Source of the DNA: an uncultured Alphaproteobacteria bacterium
GTDB lineage: Bacteria; Pseudomonadota; Alphaproteobacteria; HIMB59; GCA-002718135
Length of the DNA: 46,828 nt
NCBI GenBank assembly: GCA_902595805.1
Contig: CACJRM010000008.1
Coordinates: forward strand, 1-46,828
Direction of reading: 5' to 3'
Positions 24,789 through 32,737 of this stretch are shown in pieces. Made by a program: the position numbers and the translations under genes. The notes under the pieces were generated by a model. That model worked only from the letters and a program-made list of their open reading frames with translations. It was not told the DNA's origin and did no database searches. How positions within the stretch are numbered: position 1 is the first letter of the stretch; each line of letters begins with the position of its first letter.

Positions 24789-25759
24789 AGCTTAATTCTT
24801 GGATCTAATTTCGCGTAAACTAAATCAGTAATTAAATTAATTATTATTACGAATAGAGAAATTACTACAACTGCTGCTTGAACAAGAGGGATATCCCTAT
24901 TTGATATTGCATCAAATACTGTTCTACCTAATCCAGGCCATGCGAAGATTACTTCTACTACTACAACACCGCTTATTACAAAGCCAAATTCTAAACCAAT
25001 AATTGTAACAACTGGCAACCAAGCATTACGCATAGCATGCTTCATAATTACAATATATTCTGATAATCCTTTTGATCTAGCTGTTCTTACATAATCTTGG
25101 GATAGCACTTCTAACATTGAAGATCTAATTAATCTTGCATTTCTTGAAACTGAATAAAATGCTACAGCAAAACTTGGTAGAATAAGATATGTTATTGTCG
25201 TAGGTAAATTTTTAAATGCTTGAACAAATTCACCTTTAAACATTAACATTAAAAATGGAACATGTCCTGATATTGGAAGCCAACTAACGTTTAATGAAAT
25301 GTATAAGATGCACATTATTCCTAACCAGAAACTTGGTATTGATTGCCCAAGCATAGCGACAGCCATTAAAGATCCATCAATCCATTTACCTCTGTAAATT
25401 GCAGCAAGAATTCCAAAAGGAATAGATCCAAAGATTGCAATTAACATGGAAAAGATTGTTAATTCTATTGTTGCTGGTAATGTTTCAAGTATTACAGTTA
25501 ATGCTGGTTGTCTGTAGTAAAGAGAGTCTCCGAAATCCAATTGTACTAAGTTTGATAAATAAATTAAATATTGAATGTGCAGAGGTTTATCAAACCCAAG
25601 CATTTTCCTAGTTTCTTCTATTTCTTCAGGTGATGCTCTTTCACTGACAAATAAATAAGTTGGATCACCACCAATTTGGAGTGCAATAAATGTAACCAAG
25701 GTTACTCCAAAAATTACTAATACTGTTTGTGGGATTCTTCTTAAGATATAAAAAAACAT
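24785..25759 (-). CDS. Peptide ABC transporter permease, OppB/DppB type (second system)
   Basis: A 324-residue permease with six membrane segments. The N-terminus FFYILRRIPQTVLVIFGVTL is typical, followed by MLGFDKPLHIQYLIYL and DFGDSLYYRQP. The EAA loop is around YVRTARSKGLSEYIVIMKHAMRN. It lies 54 bases after the binding-protein stop, and that gap holds a strong hairpin. Its stop overlaps the OppC-type start by 4 bases. Confidence 0.92.
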   Translation of the reverse strand: MFFYILRRIPQTVLVIFGVTLVTFIALQIGGDPTYLFVSERASPEEIEETRKMLGFDKPLHIQYLIYLSNLVQLDFGDSLYYRQPALTVILETLPATIELTIFSMLIAIFGSIPFGILAAIYRGKWIDGSLMAVAMLGQSIPSFWLGIMCILYISLNVSWLPISGHVPFLMLMFKGEFVQAFKNLPTTITYLILPSFAVAFYSVSRNARLIRSSMLEVLSQDYVRTARSKGLSEYIVIMKHAMRNAWLPVVTIIGLEFGFVISGVVVVEVIFAWPGLGRTVFDAISNRDIPLVQAAVVVISLFVIIINLITDLVYAKLDPRIKL

Positions 25760-25774
25760 TATAATTTATTATGA

Positions 25775-25799
25775 TACTGGCCCCAGTATGGAGCCAGTA
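25775..25799 (-). promoter_or_regulatory. RNA hairpin between binding-protein and permease genes
   Basis: On the minus strand a 10-base stem forms, TACTGGCTCC and GGGGCCAGTA, with one G-U pair and a 5-base loop (ATACT). The 3' flank (TCATAATAAATT) has no U-run, so it is not a standard terminator. Stable hairpins at this position in transporter operons usually protect the upstream binding-protein message after processing, giving more binding protein than permease. Its G+C content stands out in this AT-rich sequence. Confidence 0.65.
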
Positions 25800-25813
25800 C
25801 AAATAAAAATCAA

Positions 25814-27373
25814 CTACTTTAAAGTAGCGTTAAACAAATCAACCTTTTCATCTCTACGTGGATTCCAGTTTACTCTGTTGCTCACACCATAGAAATCAGG
25901 TTGGAAATATAGATGAAGCCATGGTCCTTCATTGTAAAAGACTTCAAGCATTCTATCAATTTCTCTACGAATAATATATTCATCGTTAGTATTATTGATA
26001 ACTTTCCATCCTTTGAACCATTCTTCATTCATCCATTTTGTATAGTTTGGACCTGAGTCAGGAGCTGATAAATCTGCCATATCGTATAGCGGACTCCAGG
26101 TAGCTCCACCTGATCCAATGAAATACATAGGACCAGCTTTTTTCTCTTTAATTAGCGGTATATAAACAGCTGACCAATCTAATATTTCACAATTTGTTTT
26201 AACTCCGACATCATCCAAGTATTGGCAAATAGCTAAAACAACATTTTTGTCATTTAAGTATCTTCCTTCACCTGCTTGTAAAGTAATTTCAAATCTTACT
26301 CCATTAGCATCTCTAGGATATCCAGCTTGATCTAATAGATATTCAGCTATCTCTGGATCATACGGATAAGGTTCTAGATTTGGGTGTGCGTTGTTTGGAT
26401 TAACGATACCAGTCATTCTAGTACAAGGAGCATTTAAAAGATTTTCACAAATAGCTGGAACATTTACAGCGTATTGCAAAGCTCTTCTTACTTCAGGTTT
26501 TTGAATTGCTGCACCACCTGGAGTTACTGCAAATTCTGGTCCTTGATGAAAACCAACATACATTCTTCTAGTTCCCTGAACTTTAGCAACTTTTGCTGTG
26601 CTAGAAGCATCAATTGCTTCTACCTGGTCAGGTGATGCATTAGTTATCATATCTACATTTCCTGCAATTAATTCTGCAGTTCTTGTAGATGCTTCAGGAA
26701 TAACTCTCCAAATAACGTTTTCAAAATTTGTCGGTATAGGTGGATTAGCTGCTTTTTTTAAAACAATCTGACTACCTTTATCCCATTTAACAAACTCGTA
26801 AGGTCCTGAACCAATTGGGTTTGACGCTGCTTCATCTTTAGACATTTTTTCATAAGAATCTTTACAGTGTACATAAACTTCTGCAATTAAACCTAATGCA
26901 ATATGATTTGGTCCACCAAGGACAATAGTTACTTCTCTTTCACTGTCTGCTCTAGCCTCTTTGAAGTCTATAGATTTGTAAACGAAACCTGCTGAGTTAC
27001 CAGTAAATGCAAGATCTTCATCTGCAACTCGGTTAAATGAATATGCAGCATCTTCTGCAGTTAGTGCCTCACCATCATGACAAGTCAAACCTTCCTTTAA
27101 TGTAAATGTATATTCTTTTCCATCATCAGAAATTTTATAACTTTCTGCTAAGTTAGGGTCGATAGAACCTGATTCAGAAACTGAGTATAGCTGTCCAAAA
27201 ATATGCTTCATAATATTAGCAGTATGTCTGGAGCTAATTTGTGCAGGTTCCAAACCAATGGTGTCTGTTGGCAATCCAACAACAAAAGTATCGTCTGGTG
27301 GAGCTGCTATTGTATGGGTTGATGGAAATATCAAACCAAATACAATTGCCACTCCAGTTATTAATTTTTTCAT
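25814..27373 (-). CDS. Peptide ABC transporter binding protein (second system, usual domain order)
   Basis: A 519-residue SBP_bac_5 protein. The signal peptide is residues 1-23 (MKKLITGVAIVFG, then STHTIAA). The order is standard: IGLEPAQISSRH, LAESYKISDDGKEYTFTLKEG, CHDGEALTAEDAAYSF, GSGPYEFVKWDKGSQ, the central A-L-Q-Y-A-V-N segment, LLDQAGY, and a C-terminal region ending in WNPRRDEKVDLF. This makes it a useful contrast to the permuted protein at 8170-9834. A GGAGG site lies 4-5 bases before the ATG at 27373. It heads a (-) operon with two permeases, Gfo/Idh/MocA, SDR and dipeptidase. A palindromic operator candidate lies about 70 bases upstream. Confidence 0.93.
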   Translation of the reverse strand: MKKLITGVAIVFGLIFPSTHTIAAPPDDTFVVGLPTDTIGLEPAQISSRHTANIMKHIFGQLYSVSESGSIDPNLAESYKISDDGKEYTFTLKEGLTCHDGEALTAEDAAYSFNRVADEDLAFTGNSAGFVYKSIDFKEARADSEREVTIVLGGPNHIALGLIAEVYVHCKDSYEKMSKDEAASNPIGSGPYEFVKWDKGSQIVLKKAANPPIPTNFENVIWRVIPEASTRTAELIAGNVDMITNASPDQVEAIDASSTAKVAKVQGTRRMYVGFHQGPEFAVTPGGAAIQKPEVRRALQYAVNVPAICENLLNAPCTRMTGIVNPNNAHPNLEPYPYDPEIAEYLLDQAGYPRDANGVRFEITLQAGEGRYLNDKNVVLAICQYLDDVGVKTNCEILDWSAVYIPLIKEKKAGPMYFIGSGGATWSPLYDMADLSAPDSGPNYTKWMNEEWFKGWKVINNTNDEYIIRREIDRMLEVFYNEGPWLHLYFQPDFYGVSNRVNWNPRRDEKVDLFNATLK

Positions 27374-27441
27374 ACAACCTCCAATAGTAAAATATGATTA
27401 TTTAAGAAATAAGTGAATTTTAGATTATTTGAAATAGTAAA

Positions 27442-27464
27442 TAAGTCATATTAGTGATGACTTA
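27442..27464. promoter_or_regulatory. Palindromic operator candidate (site 3)
   Basis: TAAGTCAT, a 7-base spacer ATTAGTG, and ATGACTTA form a perfect 8-base inverted repeat, about 70 bases upstream of the second binding-protein gene. Read on the minus strand its centre is TCAT-CACTAAT-ATGA, matching the site at 10987-11007 in 14 of 15 central positions. It lies in the 127-base gap between that gene and the end of the Gfo/Idh/MocA gene at 27501, where the (-) operon promoter must be. An additional ATGTCAT follows at about 27465-27471. Confidence 0.65.
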
Positions 27465-27500
27465 ATGTCATGTTTAAATTAATTCTATTGCAAAAAAATA

Positions 27501-28511
27501 CTAATAATTATCAGCTTTAATCTGTATTTTTTTTCCTGTTTTTGCTGATTTAATGCAAGCATCAACAATAACCAATGACTTAAGGTGATCAGAATTTATT
27601 TTATATATATTTTTTTTTGCTTTAATTGAGTCAAAAAAATCATTTAGTAATAGATTAGCATCATCGAACCACATTTTAATTTTTCTTAATTTAATTTTTT
27701 TTTCAACTGAAGATTTAAAGGGCTTATAATACAAATCTTCAAATTGTTTTTTTTGAATAATTATACCTTTTTCACATTCTGTCCTCCATTCAAAATTTAA
27801 AATTTGAGAATTACTCTGCCAATTTCCAACGTAGTTTATTATTATTCCATTTTTTAATTCTAAAATTGCATTAACATTTGTATCATTTTTATACATAGAC
27901 CATGGAGGATTTGAAGTCGTTGCAAATACACTTTTAATATCTGAGTCATAAACATATCTTATCAAGTCAAAATGATGAATTGATTGTTCCCACAACATTG
28001 GTTGATCCATAGTAAGAGGATATTTATTTAATCTTTTTGTTGTTCCATCTCTCCACCTTTCATAAACAAATCTTGCAAATTTTGGTTGCCCAACTTTATT
28101 AGAATTAATTAACTTTATTTTTTCTAAAGTTGCAGGAAGATATCGAAAGTTTAATCCAACCATCATGATGAGTTTATTTTGGTTCATAAATTTTACTAAA
28201 TTTTTCGCTTCTTTAAAATTTAGTGCAAGTGGTTTTTCAACTAAAACTGGCAAATCATATTTTGCACAAATTTTTAAATCTTTTATTCTAGATACCGGCG
28301 GAGTTGATAAAATGATCACATCTGGATTATTTTCAAAAATTGCTTTTTCTATTTTTGTATAAAATGGGATCTTGAGAGAATTTTGATTTTTTGTTTGATA
28401 ATTAATTTCACATATTGCAATAAGCTTAGCTCTTTTATTTTTTTGTATTACTTGAGACCAAATTTTACCTCTTGGGCCATAACCAACTAAAACTACCCTA
28501 TAAGTTTTCAT
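27501..28511 (-). CDS. Gfo/Idh/MocA-family oxidoreductase, copy 2
   Basis: A 336-residue NAD(P)-dependent dehydrogenase. It has the Rossmann motif VVLVGYGPRGKIWSQVI, the EKP motif in PVLVEKPLALNFKEAKNLV, and the QSIHHFDLIRYV region where catalytic His/Asp residues sit. It is divergent from copy 1 (22830-23897), with a more Lys/Asn-rich composition. Its start overlaps the end of the epimerase gene upstream by 14 bases, so the two are translated together. It is the last gene of the (-) unit starting at 32572. Substrate unknown; pairing with an extended-SDR epimerase suggests sugar or polyol chemistry. Confidence 0.87.
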   Translation of the reverse strand: MKTYRVVLVGYGPRGKIWSQVIQKNKRAKLIAICEINYQTKNQNSLKIPFYTKIEKAIFENNPDVIILSTPPVSRIKDLKICAKYDLPVLVEKPLALNFKEAKNLVKFMNQNKLIMMVGLNFRYLPATLEKIKLINSNKVGQPKFARFVYERWRDGTTKRLNKYPLTMDQPMLWEQSIHHFDLIRYVYDSDIKSVFATTSNPPWSMYKNDTNVNAILELKNGIIINYVGNWQSNSQILNFEWRTECEKGIIIQKKQFEDLYYKPFKSSVEKKIKLRKIKMWFDDANLLLNDFFDSIKAKKNIYKINSDHLKSLVIVDACIKSAKTGKKIQIKADNY

Positions 28512-29391
28512 AATTTCTAATTAAATTAATTGCTTTTTGGAAAGTAGTCCATTTTTTAAAGAATATTCTATTAATATAAATTGAATAAGTAGCATTGTTA
28601 ATTGTATTTTTTTCTGAGAGTTGAATAAAATCTTTAGATCTAGATTTATTAGATATTTTATTCATAATATAAATATCTTTATAACAATAAGGTGAAACTA
28701 AATTAAGTATCTTAAAATGCTGATTATTGATAATTAAACTATTTAATGCTTTTGGTATGTCATTAACAAATGTCCAATCTCTAAGTGTATTAAAATTATT
28801 TGTTTTTAAAATTTTATTTTTTTTGTTTTCATTTAGCCATCTCTGCATTTGTGATGTATTCAATCTACTCCATTTTATTTTTTCAAAGCCATTATAGATA
28901 TTCCCAATTCTTAATATTGTAAATTTTATTTTATTTTTACTACAAAATTCTTTTGAGATTCTTTCTCCTATTAATTTTGATTTTGTATAACTGTCTAATG
29001 CAAATGTTTTTGATCTTTCATTATATTTATGTTTTGAAAATTTTCTATAAACAGCAGTTGAGCTTACAAAGAAAAATTTTTTGCAGTTAAGTTTCTTTGC
29101 GAGTATTAATGCTTTTTTAGTTAAATTGATATTAGCATTATATAAACTTTTGTTTTCATTTTTATTTGATTTCGTAATAGCTGCGTTGTGAATAAAAATA
29201 TCACAGTTTTTAATTTTGTTACTTTTTTTTTTAGATAATAGATTTTCTTTCAGAAGAGTAATATTTTTATCTTTACAAATTTTATAAGAAAAACTTATAT
29301 CAGTTGCATAAATTTTGTGGCTGTAAGATGATAAACCATTAACTAATGCAGTACCAAGAAAACCACCTGCACCAGTAATATAAATTGAAAT
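28498..29391 (-). CDS. NAD-dependent epimerase/dehydratase with a non-canonical start codon
   Basis: An uninterrupted frame encodes a full extended SDR of about 297 residues. It contains the Rossmann motif ITGAGGFLG at the N-terminus, IFIHNAAIT, FVSSTAVY, the Tyr/Lys pair in DSYTKSK, and LRIGNIYNGF. No ATG, GTG or TTG lies between the upstream in-frame TAG (about 29426) and residue 177; the first such codon (TTG at 28863) would remove the cofactor domain. The expected start is ATT at 29391 or ATC at 29394, with AAGGAA at 29401-29406 at suitable spacing and the VOC gene stop just upstream. The coding frame looks intact throughout, so an AUU/AUC start is likelier than decay, but loss of the start by mutation remains possible. 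It overlaps the Gfo/Idh/MocA gene by 14 bases. Confidence 0.75.
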   Translation of the reverse strand: MSIYITGAGGFLGTALVNGLSSYSHKIYATDISFSYKICKDKNITLLKENLLSKKKSNKIKNCDIFIHNAAITKSNKNENKSLYNANINLTKKALILAKKLNCKKFFFVSSTAVYRKFSKHKYNERSKTFALDSYTKSKLIGERISKEFCSKNKIKFTILRIGNIYNGFEKIKWSRLNTSQMQRWLNENKKNKILKTNNFNTLRDWTFVNDIPKALNSLIINNQHFKILNLVSPYCYKDIYIMNKISNKSRSKDFIQLSEKNTINNATYSIYINRIFFKKWTTFQKAINLIRNYENL

Positions 29392-29395
29392 GATT

Positions 29396-29878
29396 TTAAA
29401 TTCCTTGATAAGATTTATACTTTTCTAGTTCTTCCTCAGTGTAAACTTGCATTAATTCAACCTCAATATTATCAACTTCATTATCTAAAAATGCTATGAA
29501 ACCCTCTGGGTGAGGATGATTTCCAACAACCTTACATGCTTTGCATTCTCTAAGTGTTGCTCCCTGATCAATCATTATTTTTATAGAATCATCCAAATTT
29601 TTAACAACATAGCAAATATGATGAAGGCCTCCTCTTCCTCTTTCTTTGATCCATTTATTAAATCTTCCATCTGGTTCTTGAGATTGACAGAGTTGATATT
29701 CAATTTCCCCAATATTAAATACAGCAACTCTTGTTTTAGATTTTGGCATATCTTGTATTTGTATATCTTTGGAAATACCCATAAATTTTTTGTAATATTG
29801 TAAGGATTGCTCAATATCTTCAACTGCAAAAGCCATGTGTTTTATTTCGATAACTTCATTTTTGGTTTTTGTGTTCAT
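29396..29878 (-). CDS. VOC/glyoxalase-family protein (methylmalonyl-CoA epimerase-like)
   Basis: A 160-residue single-copy vicinal-oxygen-chelate protein made of two beta-alpha-beta-beta-beta modules. Metal-ligand candidates are H14 (IKHMAFAVEDIEQSLQYY), the Glu in GEIEYQL, H91 or its neighbour in GGLHHICYVV and the Glu in NIEVELMQ. This order, and the sequence HMAFAVEDIE and LHHICYVVKNLD, resemble methylmalonyl-CoA epimerase; other VOC chemistries such as lyase or dioxygenase are possible. Its start overlaps the aminotransferase stop by 4 bases. Confidence 0.82.
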   Translation of the reverse strand: MNTKTKNEVIEIKHMAFAVEDIEQSLQYYKKFMGISKDIQIQDMPKSKTRVAVFNIGEIEYQLCQSQEPDGRFNKWIKERGRGGLHHICYVVKNLDDSIKIMIDQGATLRECKACKVVGNHPHPEGFIAFLDNEVDNIEVELMQVYTEEELEKYKSYQGI

Positions 29879-31038
29879 ATTGTAGCTACTACTTTTTTAA
29901 TTCTAGAAACTGCTTCTTTAATTCTATCAGCAGGCTGTGTAAGAGAAAACCTTACAAAATCATCACAGTGATCACCGTATAAACCTCCAGGATAAATAAT
30001 TACTTTGCCTTCCTCTAATAATTTTAAACAAAAATCAGTTGCGCTAATTCCTGTTTTAGAAACATTCGCATATACATAATATCCTCCTTGAGGTTCTGAA
30101 TAAGGTATATTTATTTCATCTAACCCATTGCATAGTATTTCACATCTTTCTTGCATAATTTTTTTCATATCATTTACACAATCTTGAGAGCCATTTAATG
30201 CAGCAAGTGCTGCATGTTGACTAACAGCTGGGGCACAAATAGCAAAACCATGATGAATTTCTCCTAAATGAGTAATTAAATTTTTAGGAGCTGCAAAATA
30301 TCCCACTCTCCAACCTGTCATACAATATGATTTAGAAAATCCATTTAACGTAATTGTTCTTTCAAACATATCAGGTAATGCAGCCACAGGTTGTGCCGTA
30401 TGATTGCCAAATGTAAGACGAGAATAAATCTCATCAGATATTACTATTAAATCGTGTTTTACAGCTAGTTTAGATAATTTAACTACTTCTTCATATGGTG
30501 TAACTGCACCAGTTGGATTACATGGATTTATAATAACCAAAATTTTAGTTTTATCAGTTATCAATGGTTCCACAGCATCAGCAGTCATCGCAAAATTATT
30601 ATCAATATAAGTGTTTACCATTACAGGTTTAGCCTCCGCTAACTCAGCAGCTTGAAAATATGGATTGTATCCAGGAGCAACTGCAATCATTTCATCACCT
30701 GGATTTAGAATACCAAGAGCGATTGCAAACATAGCTTCTTGACCACCAGCCGTAACAACTATCTCATCTTCATTATAACTAGCTCCACCATTTTTAACTA
30801 TATCCTTACATATAGCATTCCTTAATTCTGGCATGCCCATTGGGTGTGTGTAATGAGTTGCTCCATTATTTAATGCGTGAATACCTGCATCTATTATATG
30901 CCTTGGGGTGTCTAAATCTGTATCTCCTCTTCCCATAGCAATTACATCATCTAGAGTTTGTTGTATGTTCCACATTTTTGTTACAATGTTTGATTTGTGA
31001 TCTTTAATTCTAGAAGCTACGAAATTTTTATTAATCAT
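29875..31038 (-). CDS. Class I/II PLP aminotransferase, copy 1
   Basis: About 387 residues from ATG 31038, which overlaps the upstream carboxypeptidase stop in ATGATTAA; an ATG at 31053 would add five residues. Fold-type I signatures are clear: GRGDTDLDTPRHI near the N-terminus, VVTAGGQEAMFA, NPCNPTGAVTPYEE, VISDEIYSRLTF and the PLP-lysine motif LNGFSKSYCMTGWRVGY. These match the aspartate/aromatic aminotransferase subgroup. It is clearly related to the gene at 37958-39115, sharing the GRGD-x-D-x-x-TPRHI and GFSK motifs. A role in degrading amino acids released by the adjacent peptidases is the simplest reading. Confidence 0.9.
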   Translation of the reverse strand: MINKNFVASRIKDHKSNIVTKMWNIQQTLDDVIAMGRGDTDLDTPRHIIDAGIHALNNGATHYTHPMGMPELRNAICKDIVKNGGASYNEDEIVVTAGGQEAMFAIALGILNPGDEMIAVAPGYNPYFQAAELAEAKPVMVNTYIDNNFAMTADAVEPLITDKTKILVIINPCNPTGAVTPYEEVVKLSKLAVKHDLIVISDEIYSRLTFGNHTAQPVAALPDMFERTITLNGFSKSYCMTGWRVGYFAAPKNLITHLGEIHHGFAICAPAVSQHAALAALNGSQDCVNDMKKIMQERCEILCNGLDEINIPYSEPQGGYYVYANVSKTGISATDFCLKLLEEGKVIIYPGGLYGDHCDDFVRFSLTQPADRIKEAVSRIKKVVATI

Positions 31039-32572
31039 TAAACGATACTCCATATACTTGGTTAGCTTTATTCTTTAAATATTTTAGGTATGGTAAAGGA
31101 TTGAGTGTTTCACCTGTTGATCTCTCCAAAAGTTCATTTCTTGTGTATCGTCTGCCATGAGAGTGTATATTTGAAGTTAACCAATTAAGTAATGGTAAGT
31201 AATTAGCTTTATTAATATCATTCTGGATATCAGGTTTATTATTTTTCATAGTCTCCATTAATTGAGCTGCCATTACATTACCTATTGTATAGTTACAAAA
31301 TGTTCCAAACTGACCGCCAGACCAATGAATATCTTGTAAAACACCTTGGCTGTCATCAGGAACCTTAAGATCTAAATATTCTTTTATCTGTTCATTCCAA
31401 ATTACTGGTAAATCTACCACTTTCAAACTTTTATCAATAAGCATACTTTCGATATCTACTCTTAACATTATGTGAAAGTCGTATGTTGACTCATCAGACT
31501 CAACTCTTATGAGGCTTGGCTCAACAACATTTACTGCTTTAAAAAAATCTTCTGCCGAAACATTCTTTAGTGCCTCAGGAAAACAATCTTTTAAATCATC
31601 AAAATGGTTTTCCCAAAATATTTTACTTCTACCAATATGATTTTCATAAAGTCTAGATTGTGATTCATGAGCACCAAAACTAACTCCCCCAACCGCATAA
31701 AAACTCAAAAAATCTGTTGTCATTGCAGTTCTAGTAAATTCTTCACTAATATTTTGCTCATAAATACCATGACCAGCTTCATGCAATGTTCCAAATAAAG
31801 ATGGATTAATAAAATTTTCATAATACCTTGTTGTGATTCTTACATCATCTCTTGTAAAAGAAATTTCAAAGGGATGAACAGTGCTATCTAATCTACCTCT
31901 TTCAAAATCATAACCAAACTTATTTGCAATTTTTGTAGAAAATTCAATTTGCTTATCTATTGGATATCGATTGTATAAAAAACTCTTGTCAGGTTTTTTA
32001 ACCTTTGAAGTCTCCTTAAGTATATCTCCAAGACCAACTTTTAAAACATCAAATAATTTTTTAAGTGATTTGACTGTCTCTCCAGGCTCAAATCTTTGCA
32101 TTAGTGCATCATATGGGTGATCTTCAAATCCAATACAATGAGCTTGTTCAATAGCAATATTTACCTGTTCTTCCAATAATGGTTTAAAGATACTAAAATC
32201 TTTTTTTTCTCTTGCCTCAGCCCAAGCATTATGAGCTAAAGGTTCTATTTCAGCCTTTCTTACTTGAATTTTTTCTGGAATTTTATCATGATATTCAATT
32301 GCTTCGTTTAAGTGTTTAAGAGTTTTTCTTTCAAAACTGTCTTTATCTAAATTGTGAGTTTCGTTATCTGATTCATCTATTAACTTTCTCATTTTTGGCG
32401 ATAACAAAATTTCTCTTGCTACAGATGTAAGACTTCCTATTTGTGATCCCCTACTATTTGCACCTTTTTTCGGCATTTTAGTTCTAGAATCCCAAATTAA
32501 AATGTTCATGGTATTTAAAACATCGTTAAATTTTCTAATCTCTTGATTTAAATTATTAAATGAATTTCCCAT
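31031..32572 (-). CDS. M32 metallocarboxypeptidase (Taq type)
   Basis: A 513-residue cytosolic zinc carboxypeptidase of full length. The HEAGH zinc motif is at residues 264-268 (GTLHEAGHGIYEQ) and the third ligand is E303 in AHESQSRLYEN. The family motifs VHPFEISF (232-239) and DDVRITTRYYE (242-252) are also present. M32 enzymes remove C-terminal residues of broad specificity from peptides. It heads a (-) operon with aminotransferase, VOC, epimerase and Gfo/Idh/MocA genes, overlapping the aminotransferase start by 8 bases. The divergent promoter region with the (+) operon at 32738 contains an operator candidate. Confidence 0.95.
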   Translation of the reverse strand: MGNSFNNLNQEIRKFNDVLNTMNILIWDSRTKMPKKGANSRGSQIGSLTSVAREILLSPKMRKLIDESDNETHNLDKDSFERKTLKHLNEAIEYHDKIPEKIQVRKAEIEPLAHNAWAEAREKKDFSIFKPLLEEQVNIAIEQAHCIGFEDHPYDALMQRFEPGETVKSLKKLFDVLKVGLGDILKETSKVKKPDKSFLYNRYPIDKQIEFSTKIANKFGYDFERGRLDSTVHPFEISFTRDDVRITTRYYENFINPSLFGTLHEAGHGIYEQNISEEFTRTAMTTDFLSFYAVGGVSFGAHESQSRLYENHIGRSKIFWENHFDDLKDCFPEALKNVSAEDFFKAVNVVEPSLIRVESDESTYDFHIMLRVDIESMLIDKSLKVVDLPVIWNEQIKEYLDLKVPDDSQGVLQDIHWSGGQFGTFCNYTIGNVMAAQLMETMKNNKPDIQNDINKANYLPLLNWLTSNIHSHGRRYTRNELLERSTGETLNPLPYLKYLKNKANQVYGVSFND

Positions 32573-32617
32573 AAATTTTGTATCTAAATTGTTTTTATAA
32601 TTTTAGAAATAGATAAT

Positions 32618-32638
32618 TTATCATTTTGGTGGTGATTA
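32618..32638. promoter_or_regulatory. Palindromic operator candidate (site 2)
   Basis: TTATCAT, spacer TTTGGTG, and GTGATTA form an imperfect inverted repeat. Read on the minus strand it is TAATCAC-CACCAAA-ATGATAA, identical to the site at 10987-11007 in 18 of 21 positions, with similar flanks. It lies in the 165-base divergent region between the M32 operon (start 32572) and the eleven-gene (+) operon (start 32738), 46 and 100 bases from the two starts. The rest of the region is AT-rich and shows nothing else I recognise. Confidence 0.6.
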
Positions 32639-32737
32639 TTTTGCAATATCTAAGCAATATTTAGATTACTTTTTATCAACACTGAAATGACAATTTTGTT
32701 ATTCTTTATTTAAATCAAACAAGTTATTTCTTTATTT

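Noticed and set aside
25814..25827. Palindrome CTACTTTAAAGTAG followed by a T-rich stretch as a terminator
   Set aside because: The stem is only 5 bases with a TTAA loop, AT-rich, and includes the stop codon; termination here would cut off the permeases. The neighbouring hairpin at 25775-25799 is much stronger.
22830..28511. Sugar-nucleotide or surface polysaccharide cluster, from the Gfo/Idh/MocA, epimerase and DegT genes
   Set aside because: No glycosyltransferase, flippase or nucleotidyltransferase is present, and the genes are interleaved with peptide transport and peptidase genes.
28498..28863. Separate 121-residue ORF starting at TTG 28863
   Set aside because: It is only the C-terminal part of the epimerase frame, which continues upstream without a stop to about 29394 and there encodes the Rossmann domain.
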